Source: Pseudomonadota bacterium
GTDB taxonomy: Bacteria; Pseudomonadota; Gammaproteobacteria; Steroidobacterales; Steroidobacteraceae
Reading direction: 5' to 3'
DNA: 64,000 nt
Assembly (NCBI GenBank): GCA_018241425.1
Contig: JAFEDU010000002.1
Span: 124,001 to 188,000, forward strand
Notes under the pieces: model-generated
What the model was told of the DNA's origin: nothing
Databases searched by the model: none
The model's input: the letters and a program-made list of their open reading frames with translations, nothing else
Position numbers and translations under genes: made by a program
Shown here: positions 26,101 through 34,813 of the stretch, piece after piece
Position numbering within the stretch: position 1 is the first letter of the stretch
Layout of the letters: each line of letters starts with the position of its first letter

Positions 26101-27002
26101 AGGATGTCCTTTCGCACCTGGAGCGCCTCGAGTCCGACGCGATTCACATCTTTCGTGAAGCGGTGGCGGAAGGCAGTAGGCCGGTGCTGCTGTTCTCCGC
26201 CGGAAAGGACTCGACCGTTCTCGCGCATCTGGCGCTGCGGGCGTTCTATCCGGCGCGTCCACCGTTTCCGCTCCTGCACATTGACTCGACCTGGGAGTTC
26301 AGGGCCGTACTCGAATTCCGCGATCGTTTCGCACGCCAGCATGGGTTTGAGGTCATAGCGGTAGCCAACGAGGAGGGTCGGGCAGCAGGATTAAATCCCT
26401 TCGATCACGGAGATGCCTACACGCATGTCATGCGCACCGAACCCCTCAAGAAGGCTCTGAACACAGGACAATACGACATCATCTTCGGAGGCGCGCGGCG
26501 CGACGAAGAAAAGTCGCGTGCCAAGGAGCGGATATTTTCGATCCGCAGCGCAGCGCACAGCTGGGACCCAAAACAACAACGGCCCGAGTTGTGGACCCTT
26601 TACAACACAAGGCTCGCTCAGGGGCAGACCGCGCGCGTATATCCGCTCTCCAACTGGACCGAGCATGACATCTGGAATTACATAATCGTCAAGGGAATCG
26701 ACCTGGTGCCGCTCTACTATTCAAGAGAGCGCCCGGTCGTTGAGCGTCGCGGCAGGTTCATCGTGATCGACGACGAGGCGCGGATGCGCTGGCGAGGGGT
26801 CGAACGGGTAGTCCACCGCAAGGTCCGGTTTCGCACGCTGGGGTGCTGGCCGGTCACTGGCGCCATTGAGTCGGAGGCGATGGATGCGCAGGGCGTCCTG
26901 GCGGAGATGCTGGTCGCATCCACGTCCGAACGAGAGGGCCGGGTGTCTGATGCCGAAGAAGGCGGTTCCCTCGAGCAAAAGAAGCGTGAAGGGTATTTCT
27001 GA
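26097..27002 (+). CDS. cysD: Sulfate adenylyltransferase subunit 2 (CysD) without CysN
   Basis: A 301-residue PP-loop enzyme of full CysD length. The P-loop-like FSAGKDST is at residues 33-40, then DSTWEF, GGARRDEEKSRAKERI, PLSNWTEHDIW, RFRTLGCWP and the C-terminal KKREGYF, all CysD hallmarks. CysD makes adenosine 5'-phosphosulfate from ATP and sulfate with the GTPase CysN, but no cysN or cysC follows. The ATG overlaps the dabA stop (ATGA), which ties it to carbon concentration genes. Whether it pairs with a distant CysN or has another role is unknown. Confidence 0.93.
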   Translation: MKDVLSHLERLESDAIHIFREAVAEGSRPVLLFSAGKDSTVLAHLALRAFYPARPPFPLLHIDSTWEFRAVLEFRDRFARQHGFEVIAVANEEGRAAGLNPFDHGDAYTHVMRTEPLKKALNTGQYDIIFGGARRDEEKSRAKERIFSIRSAAHSWDPKQQRPELWTLYNTRLAQGQTARVYPLSNWTEHDIWNYIIVKGIDLVPLYYSRERPVVERRGRFIVIDDEARMRWRGVERVVHRKVRFRTLGCWPVTGAIESEAMDAQGVLAEMLVASTSEREGRVSDAEEGGSLEQKKREGYF

Positions 27003-27190
27003 TCACTGCCTCGCGGCAGGGCGCCGCCGTGGTCTGCATGGCGCGTTGTGGTGCGCCGGATACGCAGGCGCTGACGATGATGTTACGAAACGGGTCGTGC
27101 AGCGCTTATCGCCCGTCCAAGTTGAAAAGGCGACCGCAATGGATCGGCGTCAAATGTGAACTGGTCGACCGATAGGGGGTTTCCCCTACC

Positions 27191-30079
27191 ATGCCCGATC
27201 GCGTCGCGAGCCTTTCCCTGGCAAGTGCCTTAATTATCCAGGGTCTTGCCACTCAATCTCCTGAGCCAACGGCCGATAAGCTCGGCATGGATTGCCCCGA
27301 ACTCGCCGAACGCAGTGTCCCGCAGCGTCCGCTGAAGGCCGCCCTGAGGCTCGAAGCCAGTGTTGCACCCAACTACCGCTTGATGATCGGCGTTTGTGCC
27401 CTGGCGGTGATCGGCCTGTCGTTTGCCGTCGCGGTCCTTGCCAAGTTTCTGATCAGCAGCTTCGAGGTCATCGAAACCAAGGAGATGCGTCAGAAGACCG
27501 CGCAAATCCTGCAGGCGCTCGATGCAGACTTGCGGCAGCTGCACGTCAGCAATCGAGATTACGCAGAGTGGGACGATTCGGTGTCCTATCTCGACACCCG
27601 CAATCCGGCCTACATCTCTGCCAACTTCACGCGTGAGACGCTCGCGGGCATGCGGGTGGACGTCGTTTGGATGATCGACAAAGACGGGAACGATGTCTAT
27701 TCAACGTATTTTGATCGTCACAAAGGTCAGGTCGTTTCGCCCGCGCCGCGCCAGCTTCTCGATCCGCTGGTTCGCTTCAACCGCTCCCGGGACTTTGCGA
27801 CGCAAGGCAATCGCAAGCCTACCCAGCTAATCGTGAGCACCGTGGCCGGTCCCGCTGCTGTCGCTGTCCAGGAGATTAAGCGGACTGACGGAGAAGCCCC
27901 AACGGGGGCGACGCTCATCTTCATGCGCTTCATCGCCGATGAAGAAATGGAACGTGTCAGGCAAACGAGTCAGATGCCCCTCACGATGCGCTACCTGCGC
28001 GGCCCAGAAGACCGCTCGAAACTGCCCTCGGCCGTACAATCCTGGCTGGCTTCCGATGAGTCAGCTGACGATGCCTTCGTCTGGGCCTCCGACCCCACGT
28101 CCATCAATGCCTTCCTGTTGCTGCGCAACATGGACGGCAACCCGATCGCGCTCCTGTCAACCACCGCGGGACGCGACACCTACGCGTTGGGGTTTCGCAC
28201 CACTGCCTACCTGCTGGGCTTCATTCTCGCGTTGACCGTTGCGTCCGGGGCGCTGGTCGTGTGGTTCGTGTTGCGCCTGCGACGGAGCTTCGCGGCGCGG
28301 TATGCCGCTGAGCAACGCTATCGCGTAATCGGCGAGCAGCTCGAGGAGGACGTGGTGCTCCTTGATGCGCGATCCCTGCACATCATCGATGCGAACAAGA
28401 CGGTGTTGTCGGCGCTTGAGTGCACGCCGGAGGAACTTGCGAACCACGGCGTGCAGGAGATCTTCCCCGAGATCGATCCGGACCGGCTCGCGCAGGTGGC
28501 ACGGAGGAAGCGCCGGATAGTGGCGGAATCCCGTGTGCGCCGGGCAGGGGGAAATTGGGTCGAAGCCGAGGTTGCCGTGACGATTGCGGAAATCAACGGC
28601 GAGCATGTGCTGGCACTGGTAGCGCATGATGTGAGCCATCGGCGCGAAGCGGAGCGGCGGGAGCGCGAGCACCGCCGCAAGTTGATGCGCGTCACTCAAC
28701 AGGACACCCTCACGGCACTGCCGAACCGATTGTTCCTCAACCGGCGGCTGCCTGCGGTGATGCGCCGATTGTCCGGCAGTCGCAAGCTGTTGGCGCTCAT
28801 CGCACTAGACCTGGATGACTTTAAGAGCATTAACGACTCACGCGGTCACCCCTGCGGCGATCAGGTGCTACAGATCATCGCCCGGCGCCTGCAGGCTGCA
28901 GTTGCCGCGCAGGACGTGGTAGCGAGAACCGGCGGCGATGAATTCATCGTCGTAGCCTCACTCATGCCCGATGTTGTCTCGATCGAGCAGCTCGCGGAGC
29001 GCCTGCAGGCTACGGTGGCAGCGCCCGTCGTTATTGGCGATGACCCGCTGCAAGTGACCGCGAGCATCGGAATCGCGATATTTCCGAATGACGGCTCCGA
29101 GGCGGATCTGCTCCTGAAGCGAGCCGAGATCGCCGTCTCCCACGCGAAGTCAGCCGGCAAGCGCTGCTTCCGGTTGTTCTCGGCCGAGATGGGGCAGATG
29201 GCCAACGAGCAGGCAGGGCTCGAGCAGGCGCTTCGCCAGGCAGCGGCCCGGCGCGAGATCCTGATGCACTACCAGCCAATCGTTGACATCCCTACGGGCC
29301 GCATCGTCTCGCTTGAGGCGCTCATGCGGTGGCAGCACCCCACCCAGGGGCTCATCGCTCCCGCACGCTTCATACCGATCGCCGAGCGTACGGGTTTGAT
29401 CGTCGAGCTTGGCGAGCATGCTCTCAGGCTGGTGCTTCAGCAGGTGCGCAACTGGCTCGACGCCAAGGTGCCGCTCGTGCCCGTGGCAGTCAACGTCTCA
29501 CCATTGCAGCTTGAGCGCGTCGATTTTTCGGCCCTTGTCTTCAGGCTTGCCCAGGAGGCGCGTGTCGAGCTTCGCTGGTTACGCTTCGAGATAACCGAGT
29601 CTGCGGTATTGCAGGAGAGCGGGCGTCTGCGCGAGACCCTTGCCGCGCTACGGGCCAAGGGGGCCCAGATCCTGATCGATGACTTCGGCACCGGCTATTC
29701 AAGTCTCAGTTATCTCAACCAGCTGCCCATCGATGTCCTCAAGATAGATCGTGCATTCATACGAGACTTGTCCGAGGAAAAGCCGGCGTCTCCCATTGTT
29801 ACTGCGGTCATCGACATGGCGAAGCGCCTGAAGCTGGCAACGGTAGCCGAGGGGATCGAAACGCCTGAGCAGGCCGCGCAGCTCTTGGAACTCGGTTGCA
29901 CCCTGGGGCAGGGCTATCTGTACAGCAAGCCGGTTGCCGCAGCGGCGATCCGGGCGATGCTGCAGGAGCTGCGATGCGAAGCTCCGCTAACGCAGACGGT
30001 ACTGATTCGTGCACTGGGGCAAAGCAGGTCGGAGTCGACGGCAGAACGCCTCTTGGCGCGCGCGAGCGCAGCAGGATAG
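27191..30079 (+). CDS. CHASE4-PAS-GGDEF-EAL cyclic-di-GMP protein
   Basis: A 962-residue inner membrane protein. After a roughly 60-residue N-terminal tail come a membrane helix (64-86), a periplasmic CHASE4-type sensor (about 90-290), a second helix (about 338-360), a PAS domain (about 375-480), GGDEF (intact GGDEF at 581-585) and EAL (EAL at 709-711 with DDFGTGYSS and the later AEGIET). Both active sites look competent. The allosteric I-site position reads AAQD instead of RxxD, so product inhibition is probably lost. The long tail ahead of the first helix makes ATG 27287 an alternative start. Neighbour links to the DAB or cytochrome genes are not evident. Confidence 0.92.
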   Translation: MPDRVASLSLASALIIQGLATQSPEPTADKLGMDCPELAERSVPQRPLKAALRLEASVAPNYRLMIGVCALAVIGLSFAVAVLAKFLISSFEVIETKEMRQKTAQILQALDADLRQLHVSNRDYAEWDDSVSYLDTRNPAYISANFTRETLAGMRVDVVWMIDKDGNDVYSTYFDRHKGQVVSPAPRQLLDPLVRFNRSRDFATQGNRKPTQLIVSTVAGPAAVAVQEIKRTDGEAPTGATLIFMRFIADEEMERVRQTSQMPLTMRYLRGPEDRSKLPSAVQSWLASDESADDAFVWASDPTSINAFLLLRNMDGNPIALLSTTAGRDTYALGFRTTAYLLGFILALTVASGALVVWFVLRLRRSFAARYAAEQRYRVIGEQLEEDVVLLDARSLHIIDANKTVLSALECTPEELANHGVQEIFPEIDPDRLAQVARRKRRIVAESRVRRAGGNWVEAEVAVTIAEINGEHVLALVAHDVSHRREAERREREHRRKLMRVTQQDTLTALPNRLFLNRRLPAVMRRLSGSRKLLALIALDLDDFKSINDSRGHPCGDQVLQIIARRLQAAVAAQDVVARTGGDEFIVVASLMPDVVSIEQLAERLQATVAAPVVIGDDPLQVTASIGIAIFPNDGSEADLLLKRAEIAVSHAKSAGKRCFRLFSAEMGQMANEQAGLEQALRQAAARREILMHYQPIVDIPTGRIVSLEALMRWQHPTQGLIAPARFIPIAERTGLIVELGEHALRLVLQQVRNWLDAKVPLVPVAVNVSPLQLERVDFSALVFRLAQEARVELRWLRFEITESAVLQESGRLRETLAALRAKGAQILIDDFGTGYSSLSYLNQLPIDVLKIDRAFIRDLSEEKPASPIVTAVIDMAKRLKLATVAEGIETPEQAAQLLELGCTLGQGYLYSKPVAAAAIRAMLQELRCEAPLTQTVLIRALGQSRSESTAERLLARASAAG

Positions 30080-30206
30080 GAAGGCCGTCCAATTCACCCG
30101 AGCGACCCCCTGGCAAACCTCCGCGGGGTGGATTTCCTCGGGCCTCATTAGCGACCGGTGTAAAGTACGGACGCGAATCCGAGGCTGGAGAGTGGAAACT
30201 GTTGCG

Positions 30207-30884
30207 GTGAAAATCAAGATGGGCCATCTGGTCCCGGTCCTGCTTGCGGCCGGCCTTTTCGTTGGCGTGACTGCTCTGGCCGGGTCGTCCACCAAGGCTG
30301 AACAAGCGGAACAAGAGCTGCGGGTGGTGCTCGCGGCAAAGCCCGACCCCGCCCACGGCGAGCGGCTGTTCGCAATCTGTACGCAATGCCATGGCGGCAG
30401 CGGGCAAGGCAGCGCGAGCGGTTGGCCGCCGCAGATTGCGGGCCAACATCGAAGCGTGGTGGCACGCGAACTTGTTGAGTTCCGTGTCGGACTGCGGCTG
30501 TATGACCCGATGTCGCGAATCGCCGGCCGCCATGTGCTGGGCGCCCCGCAGGACGTTGCCGACGTTGCCGCATACGTGGCAGGTCTCACGCCCGTCCAGG
30601 ACGATACCGAGACCCCGACCGCGGGACTGAATCAGGCGAGCTCCCTGTACGTGGCCCGGTGCCAGGACTGCCACGGTGCCGATGGGCAGGGTAGTGACGC
30701 CGGTTACGTACCACGCGTGGCCGGGCAGCGCTACGAGTACTTGCGGCGACAGATCGAGGATGCCGCCACCGGACGGCGCCCTGACATGCACGGCCAGCAC
30801 GATGCGTTGCTGCGCGACCTGCCCGTCGGGGTGTTCGCCGGGCTTGCTGCCTACATGTCGGGCTTGCACCGCGCTGGCGAGTGA
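30207..30884 (+). CDS. Diheme cytochrome c (c4-like)
   Basis: A 225-residue exported protein with an N-terminal signal helix and two c-type heme sites, C58-TQC-H62 and C152-QDC-H156. Candidate axial Met ligands are M102 in DPMSR and a Met in the PDMHG segment. The tandem heme pattern is that of cytochrome c4, a periplasmic electron carrier often serving terminal oxidases. GTG 30207 is taken as start because it gives a basic n-region; ATG 30219 is possible. It runs toward the MttB-family gene, which is on the other strand. Confidence 0.88.
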   Translation: MKIKMGHLVPVLLAAGLFVGVTALAGSSTKAEQAEQELRVVLAAKPDPAHGERLFAICTQCHGGSGQGSASGWPPQIAGQHRSVVARELVEFRVGLRLYDPMSRIAGRHVLGAPQDVADVAAYVAGLTPVQDDTETPTAGLNQASSLYVARCQDCHGADGQGSDAGYVPRVAGQRYEYLRRQIEDAATGRRPDMHGQHDALLRDLPVGVFAGLAAYMSGLHRAGE

Positions 30885-30932
30885 GGCTATCGCGTCCGCA
30901 CACGCGACTCAACGATGCAATGTCGGGGGTCT

Positions 30933-32447
30933 TCAGGGGTTCCTTGCGGCGAAGTTCCCGCGCACCGCCGCAAGGGCAGCCCGTACGCCTGCATCCAGCT
31001 CCGGCGGGCGATGCGAGCGCACCAGCTGCTGCAGGTTTTCGTCGATGCGGGCCAGGAGATCATGGTCGGGTCGAGAGTCGGTGCTGAGCGGGAGACGGGC
31101 GCCGAAGTAGCGGCTCTGCCATACGTTCTCGCGACAGTGCCGGACGGTGTGCTGCTGTGCGAGATAGTTGCCGCGCGGGCCGACCGTCCGCGCTAGGCCG
31201 AGGGCCGTGCTCTCTTCATCCACCGTCAGCCCTTGCCACATGGTTCGCAGCAGTCCAGCCAGGTCATCGCAGAGTAAGAGGGCGTGCAGTGAATAGGTGA
31301 GCCCCTGGTCGAGGGAGCCGAGGTAGTCGAGGGTCGCCGGCCGGCTGAAGAAGCTCTGCATCATGCCGGCCGTGAGCTCAGTCACTGCGTCCTGGTTGAA
31401 GCGGCGTGCCGCCGAGTGACCGCCGGCACCGGTGAAAGAGGGCAGGCCGAGGTGCCGCCGCAGCTGACACATCGCGAGGTCCGCGAGCGAGGTCTGCGCG
31501 AAGTTGCCGATTCCGCCGGTGGCGGGCTCCATGAAGCACACATCGGAACTCCCGATGCAGAAGCTGCCGCGCCGGGCCTGCTGCGCCAGTACCATCGCCG
31601 CAAAGTCGGTGGCGAGGCTGTTGACGATGGTCCCGGCGGTCGTAATTGGAGTCGAGGCGCCCCCGATCGGCAGCGTGCCGACGCTCACCGGGATGCCATG
31701 GCGCGCTGCCGTGATGATCTGGTCGCAGTGCGTGCGGTGATAGTTCAGAGGCAATGGGGTGATGATCTGCAGGAAATAGGGCTTCTCCGCGAGCGGCGCC
31801 GCGCCACCCCGGATGGCAGAGGCCATCGCGATGGCCACTTCCAGTGAGGCCGCGTGCTCGCACAGGTACTCGAGCGGTTTGGCGGTGTTCTCGGCCATGA
31901 TGGCGAACTCTTCGATCTCGCCATGGATGTCCGAACGAGCCACGTTCTTGCAGGCAACGCAGACGGCGTCGATGTTCGGCAACGCATCCGCCACCCGCGT
32001 GATCAGCGCAAGGTCATCCCCGGTGCTGTCGCGCGGGATGCCGGTGTCGAGGTCGTAAACCCTGATACAGGTCATCCCGCAGGCGAACCATGTATGGTCA
32101 CAATCCAGCTGGAGCGCGCGGGTTCCCGTACGGTCCCAGAGCTTCACGCTGCGAGGGGTGCCGGCGAGTGCCTCCCGAACGAGTGCGGGGTCGAAGCGTA
32201 CGACGCCATCGGCATCCACTCGGCAGCCCGCGGCCTGTAGCAGCGAGACCGCCTCGCCCTCCAGGTCGAACACCACGCCGCTTTGATCCATCAAGCTGAG
32301 CGCGGATTCAATTAGTCCTTCGAGTTGTACCGTCGCGAGCGGCGCGTACGGGGCCGTGGCTCCCCTGTGAAGGCCTGCATCCGCAATCGCGGCGGGGGCC
32401 TCGCGGCGTAACACGGGACGGCGGCCGGGTCGGGTCATGGGTCGCAT
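30933..32447 (-). CDS. Trimethylamine methyltransferase (MttB) family protein, non-pyrrolysine
   Basis: A 504-residue TIM-barrel protein of the MttB superfamily, recognised by ordered segments such as IPVSVGTLPIGGASTPIT, the Gly/Ala-rich GTIVNSLATDFAAMV, and GAGGHSAARRFNQDAVTE. There is no in-frame TAG, so it is not the pyrrolysine enzyme. Non-Pyl members demethylate quaternary amines such as glycine betaine or carnitine onto a corrinoid protein. No corrinoid protein or activase lies nearby. The ATG at 32447 has a strong GGAGG site. It is divergent from a trimethylamine-dehydrogenase-like gene, 89 bp apart. Confidence 0.88.
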   Translation of the reverse strand: MRPMTRPGRRPVLRREAPAAIADAGLHRGATAPYAPLATVQLEGLIESALSLMDQSGVVFDLEGEAVSLLQAAGCRVDADGVVRFDPALVREALAGTPRSVKLWDRTGTRALQLDCDHTWFACGMTCIRVYDLDTGIPRDSTGDDLALITRVADALPNIDAVCVACKNVARSDIHGEIEEFAIMAENTAKPLEYLCEHAASLEVAIAMASAIRGGAAPLAEKPYFLQIITPLPLNYHRTHCDQIITAARHGIPVSVGTLPIGGASTPITTAGTIVNSLATDFAAMVLAQQARRGSFCIGSSDVCFMEPATGGIGNFAQTSLADLAMCQLRRHLGLPSFTGAGGHSAARRFNQDAVTELTAGMMQSFFSRPATLDYLGSLDQGLTYSLHALLLCDDLAGLLRTMWQGLTVDEESTALGLARTVGPRGNYLAQQHTVRHCRENVWQSRYFGARLPLSTDSRPDHDLLARIDENLQQLVRSHRPPELDAGVRAALAAVRGNFAARNP

Positions 32448-32468
32448 GGACCACCTCCATACGGCAAA

Positions 32469-32483
32469 TTGCGCATTGCACAA
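32469..32483. promoter_or_regulatory. Near-palindrome between mttB-like and TMADH-like genes
   Basis: TTGCGCATTGCACAA is a 15-bp dyad with 12 matching positions, centred in the 89-bp divergent gap. Its place between the two starts suits a shared operator. The regulator is unknown; none is encoded beside these genes. Confidence 0.4.
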
Positions 32484-32536
32484 ACGTGCGGATCATCAGA
32501 GGATGCACGACCCTCCGCCAATACGGGCTTATCCGC

Positions 32537-34570
32537 ATGGATCAAGTCACGCAACCCGACGCGCGCTATCGCGTGCTCTTTGACCCAGTCCAGATCGGGC
32601 CCGTCATCGCACGCAACCGCTTCTATCAGGTGCCGCACTGTACGGGCATGGGTTATTCGCTGCCGCGAACGCTTGCCGCCATGCGCGGGATGAAGGCCGC
32701 AGGCGGCTGGGGTGTCGTTTGCACCGAGTACTGCTCGATTCACCCCACGTCAGACGACCTGCCGCACCCTTTTGCCTCGCTGTGGGATGAGGGCGACACC
32801 CGCAATCTCGCTGCACTCGCTGAGGCCGTGCACGAACATGGATCGCTCGCGGGGGTAGAGCTCTGGCACGGCGGCAGCTACGTCGCCAACCTGGGAAGCC
32901 GGCAGCCGACCTTGGGCGTGCGTTCGATGCCGAGCCATGGCGAGCCCGTACAGTCCCAGCCGATGGACCGACGGGACATCCGTGAGCTGCGACGCTGGCA
33001 CGTCGAAGCGGCGCGCCGCGCACGGGCTGCGGGATTCGACATCGTTTACGTATACCCGGCGCACGGTTATCTGCTGTGGGAGTTCCTCTCACGCAGCCTT
33101 AACGGTCGCAGCGACGAGTACGGGGGGTCGCTTGAGAACCGCACGCGCCTGCTGCGCGAATTGCTGCAGGAGACCCGTGAGGCAGTCGGCGACAAGTGCG
33201 CCGTCGCCACGCGGTTCTCGGCCGATGGGCACGGCGAGGAGCACCTGAGCGGCAGCGAGGCGCGTGACGTCATCGGTGCTCTGGCGGAACTGCCCGACTT
33301 GTGGGATCTGGTGGTGAGCGACTACTACGGCCAGGAGATGGCCACTTCGCGGTTTGTGCCGGAGGCCTCGCTCGAGGAGAAAGTGCGGTACGTCAAGGCG
33401 CTCACCACGAAGCCCGTGGTCAGCGTCGGGCGTTTCACCTCCCCCGACACTATGGTTCGCCAGGTGCGCAGCGGCGTAATGGACCTGGTGGGCGCCGCCC
33501 GCCCCTCCATCGCCGACCCGTTTCTGCCCGAGAAGATCCGCACCGGAAGGCTGGAGGACATTCGCGAGTGCATCGGCTGCAACGTCTGCTACGCGTACAA
33601 CTACCGCGGCGCCGCGATCCGCTGCACACAGAACCCCACCATGGGCGAAGAGTGGCGGCGTGGCTGGCACCCGGAGCAGGTGCCGCCAGGCAGCGGCTCC
33701 GTACTCATCGTCGGGGCAGGGCCCGCGGGGCTCGAGGCCGCCCATATCCTGGGCAAGCGTGGCTTCAGGGTGTCGGTGGCGGAAGCGCGTAATGCGGCCG
33801 GTGGACGCGTCACCCTTGAAGCGCGCCTGCCTGGGCTCTCCGAGTGGGGGCGCGTGCGCGATTACCGGCTGGGCCAATTGCGCGGCCTTGCCAACGTCAC
33901 TGTTTACTTCGAAAGCAAGCTTACGGCGTCGGACGTGCGCGAGTTCGGCGCCGATCACGTGCTCATCGCAACCGGGGCGCACTGGCGCCGAGATGCCACG
34001 GGTCGCTCGCGCGCACAGCCACTAGCTTTCCCGGCGGCCAAGGTGCTCACCCCCGATGATATTCTGGCCGGAGCCCGCCCCGGCGGCAGCGTCGTCGTGT
34101 ACGACGACGACAACTACTACATGGGCCCTTCTATCGCGGTGCTGCTGGCGCGCAACGGAGCGCGCGTCAGCTACGTGACAACTGCGAGCACGGCAGGCGA
34201 GTGGAGCCACTACACCGGCGAGCAGCAGCGTGTTCAGGAGCAGCTGATCGAAGTCGGGGTCGAGATACTCGTCAGCCGCCTCATCGCCGCGTACGACGGC
34301 ACGACGATCGTTTTGGATGGAGCGTACGGCGGCCCTTCGCGTACCCTCGAGGCGAGCAGCGTGGTCCTTGTAACCTCACGTGAGCCGGACGAGGCGCTCT
34401 ACCGGCAGCTCTGCGACACCGCCGGCACTGATGCACCGGCGGGCATCCAGCGTATCGGCGACTGCCGGCAGCCCGGAATCATTGCTCATGCAGTCTACGC
34501 GGGCCATCGCGCCGCGCGTGAGCTCGACGTCGTGATGCCCGCGACCTCGCGGGACCGTCCCACCATATGA
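32537..34570 (+). CDS. Trimethylamine dehydrogenase-like flavoprotein (4Fe-4S, FMN)
   Basis: A 677-residue protein colinear with methylotrophic trimethylamine dehydrogenase: an Old Yellow Enzyme barrel, a 4Fe-4S site and C-terminal NAD/FAD-like domains. Residues aligned by motif are C35 in QVPHC (the covalent FMN cysteine), Y65, the Y173/H176 pair in VYPAH, and iron-sulfur ligands C345, C348, C351 and C363. The segment at the aromatic-bowl position after C351 reads YAYN rather than SRW, so the substrate is probably not trimethylamine but another tertiary amine or a betaine-derived product. ATG 32537 matches the family N-terminus; GTG 32486 would almost touch the divergent gene. Enzyme class is confident, substrate is not. 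Confidence 0.88.
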   Translation: MDQVTQPDARYRVLFDPVQIGPVIARNRFYQVPHCTGMGYSLPRTLAAMRGMKAAGGWGVVCTEYCSIHPTSDDLPHPFASLWDEGDTRNLAALAEAVHEHGSLAGVELWHGGSYVANLGSRQPTLGVRSMPSHGEPVQSQPMDRRDIRELRRWHVEAARRARAAGFDIVYVYPAHGYLLWEFLSRSLNGRSDEYGGSLENRTRLLRELLQETREAVGDKCAVATRFSADGHGEEHLSGSEARDVIGALAELPDLWDLVVSDYYGQEMATSRFVPEASLEEKVRYVKALTTKPVVSVGRFTSPDTMVRQVRSGVMDLVGAARPSIADPFLPEKIRTGRLEDIRECIGCNVCYAYNYRGAAIRCTQNPTMGEEWRRGWHPEQVPPGSGSVLIVGAGPAGLEAAHILGKRGFRVSVAEARNAAGGRVTLEARLPGLSEWGRVRDYRLGQLRGLANVTVYFESKLTASDVREFGADHVLIATGAHWRRDATGRSRAQPLAFPAAKVLTPDDILAGARPGGSVVVYDDDNYYMGPSIAVLLARNGARVSYVTTASTAGEWSHYTGEQQRVQEQLIEVGVEILVSRLIAAYDGTTIVLDGAYGGPSRTLEASSVVLVTSREPDEALYRQLCDTAGTDAPAGIQRIGDCRQPGIIAHAVYAGHRAARELDVVMPATSRDRPTI

Positions 34571-34813
34571 GTGCCTTGCACCCGGAATGTCGGTTCTGAG
34601 CACGCGCGGGTCCCAGTTGCCGCAGTCATCCCACTGAATTTGCGAGTAACCTGCGGGCGTCCATATTCCTCGATCGATCGAACAGGCGAACTCCGGCCAA
34701 CGTGGCACGCGCCACAACGTTCCGGAGAATGCCGCGAATGACAGTGCATTGAGGCGCGCTTTAGGAGCTCAGGCGCCAATGGGTCTTCGGCGGCCAGCTC
34801 GGGCAGGTTGCAG

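Noticed and set aside
30933-32447. Possible pyrrolysine-containing MttB
   Set aside because: The frame is full length without an internal TAG and no pyl genes are present.
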